Source of the DNA: Talinum fruticosum
Taxonomy: Eukaryota > Streptophyta > Magnoliopsida > Caryophyllales > Talinaceae
Direction of reading: 5' to 3'
DNA length: 64,000 bases
Assembly (NCBI GenBank): GCA_021018815.1
Contig: JAITYX010000012.1
Location: 5,567,001-5,631,000 of the forward strand
Part shown: piece by piece, positions 58,401-64,000 of the stretch
How positions within the stretch are numbered: position 1 is the first letter of the stretch
How the letters are laid out: each line of letters opens with the position of its first letter
Made by a program: the position numbers and the translations under genes
Notes under the pieces: generated by a model
Seen by the model: the letters and a program-made list of their open reading frames with translations, nothing else
Databases searched by the model: none
Told to the model about the DNA's origin: nothing

Positions 58401-61400
58401 GCATTTATGAATGGAGTAAACCCATGTTGGGAGAGTCATGCCCCTTTTGCGCCGATCAATGGCTTGAACCATACTAACAGAGAAAAAGAAAACAAAAGGG
58501 AATAAAGTGTTCACTCCAATAACTCTATTTGAACGAGTGCGAGACAGGGAGTGTTCTATTTTTAAGACCCTATATGGGCTTCGAATATGTGCTCAAATGG
58601 AGTTTTGAAAAGAAAAGTTAAAAAAAGGAAATAAAAGAAATTGAAAAAAAGAAAAAAATTATTGCAAGACAAGTTTATCAATTTTTTACGGAGTTATGTC
58701 TCGCTAATTTAGTGGTCTCTATAACTATACCACACCTTAATTTTTCTCATTTTAAAACTTTTTAAACCCGTTGATCGGTAAATGCATGTTTGAATAAAAC
58801 GGATAATTTGCAATCTTATTACTTAATAAAAGAGATGTAGTGAGGCTGATGAATAAACTCTATGTTGAGAGTTTTTCACTTGCTAGGAAAAGACAACTTT
58901 TAATAAAACTGCTTTTCAAGCGAGACAAGCGTGGTGTATATTTTATGTTTTATGTGCGTCTTTATGAGAAAGCATAATTTTAGGTTGAGTCTTTCATTTC
59001 TTTCCACGAGGACGTCCAAAATCTAAGTGTGGGGGAATTTGTTAAGTCATATATTATGCGCATTTTTAATTGTTATTTAGTTTATAATATATAGTTTATT
59101 TTATCTAATTTATCTTATTTCGTTTACTTTTAGGTAATTGTTTAATAAAGTGAAGAAAAGAAGAAAAGGTGTTTAAAAGCGGATTTTAATTGACAAAGAG
59201 CTATCAAGACAATATATGAAGTCGGTCTATGAAAATAATGAGTCATAAAATATTTATTTTATGATAATTTATTTTATGGGTGAGGAGTAGGTAGGATGTC
59301 ACAATTCTATTTACAAAATGATAACCAAGAAATAAACCTAATTCTAATTCCCTTATTAACTCCTCTTCAAATCTCAAATTAAAGAGAGAGCCACTATCTT
59401 CGTTGTTTTCACTTCAGCCACACCACCTTCGTCCTTCCCTTCTTCTCTTCCTTGACCGGTTTCCCTCATCATTACGGCTCATCATATTATCATCCTCATC
59501 ACGCTCTCTCTCACCCTCTCGGGATATCCTCTCTCACCATTAGCTCTCTTCTTCCACACCAACTCTATCTCTTGCTCTCTCTCACCCGCATATATCATCA
59601 TCTCACCACCCCACCAAACCATCAGCCGTTCATCTCATCATCTTCTTCCGATCATCATGGCTCATCATCATTATCATCTTGCTCATCTTCTCATCTCACG
59701 GCTGCCTATCATATTATCATCATCACCGCATATCATCTCACCATCATCTCTATCTCTCTCTCATCACCTCTCTATCCCTCTCGTGGCATCTCGAATCTTC
59801 CTTCTTCATTGCTCCATCTTTCTCTTTCACCTCAACACCATCATCATCTCCGTAATCATACCCATTATCATCATCATCACCTACCCCGCATCCTCTCGCC
59901 ATCTCTCTCCTCTCTACACCTCTTGGGAGCTTGCTTCACATTAGGGAACCTCTCCTCACGCCCCTCATCATAATCATCACACCAATCATCTCCATCATCA
60001 TCCTCATCTTTCAGGAAAGGTATTGGTAGTATTATTAGTTTTATAATTTTTAGTATTTAAGAGTTTATTTTTATTTTTAGTTTAATATTAAAGATGTTAT
60101 TTTTAATTAGTTTATGTGTTTTAGATTATATTATGTGTGAGTAGTCTTTATACTTAGTATAATATATTTGAAATCATGACAAATTATTTATTTTGAAACA
60201 AGGTTTAATCTTTGATGTCTTATTGATTTTATTCCATGATTCTATAATAATTTGTGCTTAGCGTTCATGATTATATGTTTGATTAACTAGAGCGCACACT
60301 AATTAGTTTAATATAAATTCATATAATAGTTTAAAAGACTTAAGTACGTAATCGCTATGGTCTTTTAAACATAAGTATCACCCTAGTTGATCATGCGAGA
60401 CTCATACTCATCTCTTTTAATTAGGAAATTATTATAGATCTTTGTTAAATCAATTTGCTAGTAGATTTGTTACAAGGTGCTAGATGATGTTTTTCTAATA
60501 CTTAATACTCTAATTTGATTAAATTCTAGTGCTAGTGTTAGGATTATCAAAATTAGTAGGGTTTATATTAGGGCTAGGCCTAATTAAACTAATAACTAAG
60601 GAAAAATACGGAAGATCCGCTAGTGGTTGTCTTGTAGAGTTTAACTCATGGGTAGATCAATTTATGTTAATGACAAAATATTAATTTACATGGTGGATAT
60701 AGATTATACTAAGCACTTTTTATAAATTTGATATCTTTGATATTATTTATTTGTTATTTTCAGTTGTTTTCTTTCTTTAGTTGACAATTTTATTTTTACA
60801 AGCTTATAATCTTTAATATTAATTTCATTTATCCCCCCCAAAATATCAGTATTTTAGGTTAGTTTTAATAATATTAGATTAACTTACTTTTGAGTCTTTA
60901 TATATTTAAATTTTCAGATTATTTTTCAATGAGTTTTTATTATTTTGAGTTAGTTTGTTAAAAATTAGGTTAAAAATAGTTTATTTTATTGATTTTCATA
61001 TTTTATGATTTTCTAGGGTTTACATAGAGTCCTACTTTGTTGTGATTAAATTTCAGAATTTTTGGAATTTATAATTTTTCAGATTTAATTCTGAATTTAA
61101 TTACTGCAGGTTTTTAGTTTCATTAATTCGTAAATTTGGTTTCTAATTTTGGTTTTATATTTTTAGGGTTTATCAGAAAATTAGTGCCAATATTCTGGGT
61201 AATTTTATTATTTATTTCTTAATTATTTTAGTATAGATTATTACTTATTTAATTTTCTGTTTTAGAATCTGTTTTTGTTTTACTGTTTTTATTTTCTGCT
61301 TTGTTTTCTGGAAATTATACAAATATATTTTCTGGATTTTTAGGTTAATTATATTATGTAGAAATATTCGGGTAGTTTATTAGAAATTTTATATTATTTC

Positions 61401-63375
61401 AGTTATTAATTTTCTAATATATATTTTATGTTTTGCTTTGAAGAGTAGTAAACTTAATTAGATTAAAGCTTACAAAATATCATCTTTCATCGTGGATTCG
61501 ATCACTACTTTCCTGTGCTATATTGTTAATTATCAGCCTAAGTAGTAGTTTAATTTGTAACCGTAGGACAAGCTAACAAGAATAGATGAATGAAAGAAGG
61601 ACCTTCAATGTCTCTAACATAGAGATAGCCACTGGGCGGGTCAGGCTGCTCAATGCCAACAAAGCATAGTCAAACACAGACTGCGAGTTGGGTCAATCCT
61701 GAAGTTGGGTAGGAACGCACTGGGACCCATCATTGTGGTCCATTTTTATTGGAAGCATGAAACAATACAGAAAATGTTAGGTATGCACCTCCAATGGGAT
61801 TGTTCCGAATAGACTTGCTCCATCCTAATTGTGAACCGGGCCAGCCTAAGGTGGCCTAGGCTGGCCTATGCTAGATCATTGACTCTAGTTAGGTGTGTCC
61901 GACATACGTATGACACCGTAGCTCTTGGCCATTCCTTGGGCACTCTCAACAACAACATCTCCCATTTTGGGTCCGGCTTGCGCGGGGTCCGGAAAGATCC
62001 AGATGTATTCAACGATCAGCATGCATCTCAAGCGTGTGCAAATACACATATGGCACGGAGAAATCAAATCCTTTTGTCGATAGTTGATGCGTATATATTA
62101 TAAGCAGCTTACTACCATTCCCACCCAAACACGACACTTGTCCAAGGCTAAAAATACCGGACAAAACAGCTGCATCAGTAGTTCAAGAAATATGTTTTGT
62201 AAATGTGTTTTCATTATACATGTATCATGCTTCTTTTCAAAAATCATGTGTGTGTGTGTGTCGGGGTTGTGTCATGCTTGTATCTTTGATCAATGTCCGT
62301 GCTTCGTAGCTCACAAATTGCGAGAGGAGTCTTGGGGCTTCAACATTGATAACTTGCAAGATAAATTGATGCCACGTTTCATTGATTGTTCATATCTAGT
62401 GGTCGTGTTTAAACAAAATTAATAGAGCTCCTCAGGCGAATATGATATTTTTTATCATGGTCAATGAACGAAGATGACACCATCTCAGAAAGAAATTCCA
62501 GGTTACAACAATCCCCTTGCATCAAAATTGTGAATTTCCTCACCCCATTTATTATATAAAGTATATACTACCGTCTAGGCCCACCAATTAAGTAGAATAT
62601 CCACATCCTTATAACAGAATCAGAAGACTAGAAACTTGTACTCTTATAGCTTGAATTGACAACTTCACAAAGGTTTTCAGCACATCTAATTCTATATGGA
62701 ACTCGTTATGTAATTCTTTTTCTTTTTCTTTTCGTCGAAGCTCGTTAAGCAATGTTAAGCAATTCTTTGAAAAGAAGGAATAGAGGGCCATAAAAAAACT
62801 GGTCTCTAACCCGAGTTCAAGTAAAACCCCACGGAATTTAGTACTAACTTATATTTAGAACTACCAAACGTCTTCAACCAAACTAAAATTTTTTGCACAC
62901 GGCGAAACAAAATAGAAGCGGGCTCTGCTCTAAACCACCTTCCACTATCTATGAAATATGAATCCGAACACTCAGTGGCAAAATTACATGATATGAAAAC
63001 TAAATCAAATTGAAGAAAGAGCTAAAACTCACATTAAATTGCCAGGGACAGATTTTTTATTTTATTTTATTTTTGGCAAAGGAGGCCAGGGACAGATAAT
63101 TCAAGAGAAATCATGAAATTGATTAAATTTGGTTGATCAATTTCCACTTAATTTCCAACATAAAATAAATTAGCCAAATCAGAGAGTACCTGGGAAAGTT
63201 TCCCTTTTGAAACAAGGAGGTGGATGGAATTGGTAATGGCTTGGGTGGCCCTATTCAGAGCGTTGGGGTCGGAATCCAAAAGCCAGACGTCGATTCCATG
63301 CACGGCGACGAGCTGGGCGATGCCGGAGCCCATCTGCCCGGCACCCACCACTCCAACTGTCTTTATCTCCTCCAT
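46039..63375 (-). CDS. 3-hydroxyacyl-CoA dehydrogenase family protein (3-hydroxybutyryl-CoA dehydrogenase-like)
   Basis: The coding sequence has four exons: 63375-63190, 52606-52385, 46842-46730 and 46443-46039, joined by GT-AG introns of 10583, 5542 and 286 bp. It encodes about 296 residues, normal for the short plant and bacterial 3-hydroxybutyryl-CoA dehydrogenases. Exon 1 carries the Rossmann NAD motif [11 protein letters not shown] (residues 11-21) and the acidic strand end (LLDSD). Exon 2 has [12 protein letters not shown]. Exon 3 has [16 protein letters not shown] with the catalytic histidine. Exon 4 has the [12 protein letters not shown] helix of the C-terminal domain. The enzyme oxidises 3-hydroxyacyl-CoA with NAD; plant members are probably peroxisomal. 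Exon 4 shows two single-base frameshifts and lacks a stop after SRL, so the gene is either a recent pseudogene or mis-sequenced. Confidence 0.88.
46730..46842 (-). CDS. Dehydrogenase exon 3
   Basis: 113 bp, bounded by attgcag before GTC-ATC-GGC and the donor AG|GTGATT. It encodes [10 protein letters not shown], which holds the catalytic histidine, and ends with codon phase 2 (LAE plus AG of an Arg codon completed by exon 4). Intact. Confidence 0.9.
48295..48420 (+). mobile_element. SINE-like fragment, copy 1
   Basis: The order caaggtaggtcc, agggtgaagggcgatcc, gccttacccttacccc, and gcagagaggctgattccaa matches the body of a widespread plant SINE type (ggtc...ggg...acgcagaccttacccct...agagaggctgtttcc). 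The second copy at 50800 shares the 3' part. Pol III boxes and target duplications were not confirmed. Confidence 0.5.
48794..48798. repeat. Target-site duplication of solo LTR, left (ctata)
   Basis: Identical to 49851-49855. Confidence 0.85.
48799..49850 (+). mobile_element. Solo LTR related to element 6, in dehydrogenase intron 2
   Basis: This 1052-bp LTR starts TGATGAAGAGGACACC and ends GGCACATCA, flanked by perfect ctata duplications, with no internal sequence. It matches the element 6 LTRs along its length (ttttggccacacttagaaat, cctcggacaggagtaaggga, ggcctataaatatacatgg). A TATA box lies at 49431-49438. It is a solo LTR, formed by recombination between the two LTRs of a former full element. 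Its direction is opposite to the host gene. Confidence 0.93.
49851..49855. repeat. Target-site duplication of solo LTR, right (ctata)
   Basis: Identical to 48794-48798. Confidence 0.85.
50800..50940 (+). mobile_element. SINE-like fragment, copy 2
   Basis: It contains caacaacaactcttagcaggtcc, tctagggagatcc, gtaagcaatcttatccttc and gcaagcagagagactgattcc, parallel to copy 1 at 48295. Both are degenerate and in the plus orientation, opposite to the host gene. Confidence 0.5.
52385..52606 (-). CDS. Dehydrogenase exon 2
   Basis: 222 bp (74 codons, phase 0 at both ends), bounded by ttctcgtag before GCTGTTCTC and the donor AAG|GTCTGG. It encodes the second half of the Rossmann domain: [18 protein letters not shown] and [18 protein letters not shown]. 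The sequence is intact and well conserved. Confidence 0.92.
53385..53389. repeat. Target-site duplication of Athila-like element, left (agaat)
   Basis: Identical to 61579-61583. Confidence 0.85.
53390..55901 (+). repeat. Athila-like element 5' LTR
   Basis: 2512 bp, starting TGTTTAAGTCATA and ending AAGCTAACA. It contains a long pyrimidine-rich (TCA/TCT)n tract at 53790-54360 followed by very AT-rich sequence. Short open frames in the tract (for example 54001-54192) are low-complexity and not genes. Confidence 0.92.
55906..55925 (+). other. Candidate degenerate primer-binding site
   Basis: ttgacatcagttgctaggga lies 4 bp after the LTR. It resembles the GC-rich site common in plant Athila/Tat elements (TTGGCGCCGTTGCCGGGGA) with several C/G to T/A changes, as expected from decay of methylated cytosines. 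Tentative. Confidence 0.45.
56270..57600 (+). pseudogene. Athila-like gag remnant
   Basis: One frame at about 56340-56450 reads [14 protein letters not shown] and [16 protein letters not shown] shift leads into the frame ending at 56626 with [18 protein letters not shown], and another frame continues with [15 protein letters not shown] coiled-coil-like piece ([15 protein letters not shown]) follows near 57030-57060. Near 57460-57560 a piece matching [13 protein letters not shown] is the conserved segment at the end of Athila gag. At least three frameshifts and several stops are present. Confidence 0.8.
57601..59039 (+). other. Athila-like element noncoding interior and polypurine tract
   Basis: In autonomous Athila elements pol would follow here, but no protease, RT or integrase motif is readable in any frame. 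The segment is AT-rich and ends with the tract gtgtgggggaatt at 59027-59039. Confidence 0.7.
59040..61578 (+). repeat. Athila-like element 3' LTR
   Basis: 2539 bp, starting TGTTAAGTCATA and ending AAGCTAACA, colinear with the 5' LTR including the pyrimidine-rich tract (59455-60010). Substitutions and small indels are frequent between the two, so this insertion is clearly older than elements 2 and 3. Confidence 0.92.
61579..61583. repeat. Target-site duplication of Athila-like element, right (agaat)
   Basis: Identical to 53385-53389. Confidence 0.85.
62238..62260. repeat. TG microsatellite in intron 1
   Basis: A short (tg)n run within catgtgtgtgtgtgtgtcgg. Confidence 0.85.
63190..63375 (-). 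CDS. Dehydrogenase exon 1
   Basis: 186 bp, 62 codons. The start [18 protein letters not shown] is placed at 63375 because the family begins there. An in-frame upstream ATG at 63474 would add 33 residues (an Arg/Glu-rich stretch read from a GA repeat), probably untranslated leader. The exon holds the GxGxxG NAD motif and ends at CAG|GTACTC. Intact. Confidence 0.92.
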
Positions 63376-63920
63376 TCTCTCCCTGTCTCCCTCTCTCTCT
63401 CTGTGTGCTAGTTTATCCAAAGTACAAATGGTTGTTCCGGTCTCCTTGGCCAAATTAGCATTGGTAAAATTCACAGCATGTTTGACCCAAGTATTAAAAA
63501 ATTATTTATATATCAAAGAGATTGAGAGAGAGGAGAGAGAGGAGATAACTTACACAGAGGAGAGAGAGAGAGTCGTGGAGAGGAAAATTATATAATATAT
63601 CCATATCTATATTTTAATATACATATCGCTCACGTGACCTTCAATTAATAAAAGGCCTTCCTCCCGCTCTCGGTTTTCTCTCTCCTCTCATTTCACTCTC
63701 TTCTTCGATCGAGTCGGTGGAACGCTTCTTCTATCGGTGAGGATTGCTTGAGGATTCGCGCGCTCATTCTAGCTAGATTTCTTGTTTATCTCTTTCGTAA
63801 GTTCCAATTTCTTGTATTTGGAGATGATTTTTCGGTTTCGAAGGTTTAGTTTCGTTCATCGTTTTCGAGCTCAATTTTGCGGTTGTTTTTCTTCTCTAAT
63901 TTGTAGCTTGCTCGCATAAG
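63376..63920. promoter_or_regulatory. Probable bidirectional promoter between two head-to-head genes
   Basis: Only 545 bp separate the two start codons. A TATA-like attatataat lies near 63583-63597 for the minus-strand dehydrogenase, followed (minus direction) by GA/CT repeats at 63520-63575 and 63370-63410 that suit its leader. A G-box CACGTG sits at 63631-63636 between the genes. For the plus gene, aataaaag near 63647 and a CT-rich stretch at 63660-63715 mark a likely start region. Start sites are inferred, not observed. Confidence 0.6.
63797..63906 (+). other. Probable 5' untranslated-region intron of the downstream gene
   Basis: Donor gtaagtt at 63797 and acceptor aatttgtag ending at 63906, with T-rich sequence between, just before the ATG at 63921. 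Leader introns like this are common in plant housekeeping genes. Confidence 0.5.
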
Positions 63921-63961
63921 ATGGATGTACCGGGCCTTCTTCTCAAAATCTTTGAAACGAG
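63921..63961 (+). CDS. First coding exon of an unrecognised plus-strand gene (runs off window)
   Basis: ATG in a good plant context (aagATGG) encodes MDVPGLLLKIFET plus two bases, then a consensus donor AG|GTAAGG at 63962. Thirteen codons are too few to identify the family; I do not recognise it. Its support is the combination of a clean ATG, a strong splice donor, the leader intron and the promoter-like region upstream. Confidence 0.5.
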
Positions 63962-64000
63962 GTAAGGGATGTTTGAATTTTTATGGTTGTTCGATTCACT

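Larger units (their letters stand above)
53390..61578 (+). mobile_element. Athila-like gag-only LTR retrotransposon in dehydrogenase intron 1
   Basis: This 8189-bp element has two 2.5-kb LTRs (53390-55901 and 59040-61578), a perfect 5-bp duplication (agaat), a polypurine tract (gtgtgggggaatt, 59027-59039) and a 3.1-kb interior. The interior encodes only a broken gag whose motifs ([38 protein letters not shown]) are those of Athila-type Ty3/gypsy gag. No RT, RNase H or integrase is present, so it is non-autonomous. It lies in the direction opposite to the host gene. Confidence 0.92.
52607..63189 (-). other. Dehydrogenase intron 1
   Basis: This 10583-bp intron has donor CAG|GTACTC and acceptor tcgtag. 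Most of it is an 8.2-kb Athila-like retrotransposon (53390-61578); without it and one duplication the intron would be about 2.4 kb. The flanks 52607-53384 and 61584-63189 contain no gene I can support, only a TG microsatellite (62238-62260). Confidence 0.85.

Noticed and set aside
59452..59973. 173-codon plus-strand open frame rich in His and Ser
   Set aside because: It is a translation of a TCA/TCT-rich tract within the Athila-like 3' LTR; the homologous 5' LTR does not keep the frame, and composition is low-complexity.
61885..62067. Minus-strand open stretch containing VEYIWIF and [14 protein letters not shown], at first resembling a glutamine synthetase start
   Set aside because: Only the EYIWI piece resembles the enzyme; nothing else aligns, there are no splice sites to neighbouring domains, and it lies inside an intron. 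Treated as chance.
63376..63474. Upstream ATG at 63474 as the dehydrogenase start
   Set aside because: The extra 33 residues come from a GA repeat and lack family similarity; the conserved start MEEIKTVGV is at 63375.
1..64000. CRISPR arrays, tRNA or rRNA genes, or a coordinated novel gene cluster
   Set aside because: No regularly spaced repeats, no recognisable RNA gene, and non-transposon coding is limited to two ordinary plant genes and a captured mobile-domain-like gene.

Overview
The window is nuclear DNA of a flowering plant, almost certainly a eudicot. The evidence is spliced eukaryotic gene structure, plant-type Ty1/copia and Ty3/gypsy retrotransposons, small plant DNA transposons, and a plant-style 3-hydroxyacyl-CoA dehydrogenase gene with GT-AG introns. 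No prokaryotic, organellar or CRISPR-like feature was seen.

Region 1 (1-30684) is a deep nest of LTR retrotransposons. The oldest layer visible is a Ty3/gypsy pol fragment (element 4, 23192-24987, +). A Sirevirus/Maximus-type Ty1/copia element (element 1, 1-23191, +, 5' part outside the window) sits inside its reverse transcriptase. Element 1 was itself entered twice within its post-pol, envelope-like reading frame: by a complete element of the same family (element 2, 4809-15654, +, target duplication ttctt/ttctc) and by a short non-autonomous element (element 3, 16265-21197, -, target duplication ttctt/ttctt). A third Sirevirus copy (element 5, 24988-about 30684, -) cuts the integrase of element 4. 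It is internally deleted and 5'-truncated.

Region 2 (30685-39436) is harder to resolve. It holds a direct-repeat (LTR-like) pair at about 31150-31854 and 34656-35383 flanking a broken plant-mobile-domain-like gene that keeps an intron. A second copy of that gene lies inverted at about 38250-38985. Between them is LTR-like sequence without coding capacity, and after them a TA microsatellite and palindromes of CACTA type.

Region 3 (39437-45609, -) is a Ty3/gypsy chromovirus-like element (element 6). Its polyprotein frame runs into its own 3' LTR. Its 5' LTR carries a 701-bp hAT-like insertion with an 8-bp target duplication, and the sister LTR preserves the empty site.

Region 4 (46039-64000) is the genic end. 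A 3-hydroxyacyl-CoA dehydrogenase family gene (-, four coding exons, 63375 to 46039) is stretched over 17 kb by two huge introns. Intron 1 (10.6 kb) holds an 8.2-kb Athila-like gag-only retrotransposon with 2.5-kb LTRs. Intron 2 (5.5 kb) holds a solo LTR related to element 6 and two SINE-like fragments. The last exon shows two single-base frameshifts and loss of the stop expected after a peroxisomal-type SRL end. A second gene (+) begins at 63921, head to head across a compact shared promoter with a G-box.

Most transposon coding regions are full of frameshifts even where paired LTRs look nearly identical. Many discrepancies fall at CTCG-containing words, so some of the breaks, including those in the dehydrogenase exon, may be assembly or base-calling errors rather than biology. 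No new defence or metabolic system was found. The most instructive features are the insertion nest, the intron-bearing mobile-domain element, and the doubtful state of the dehydrogenase gene.
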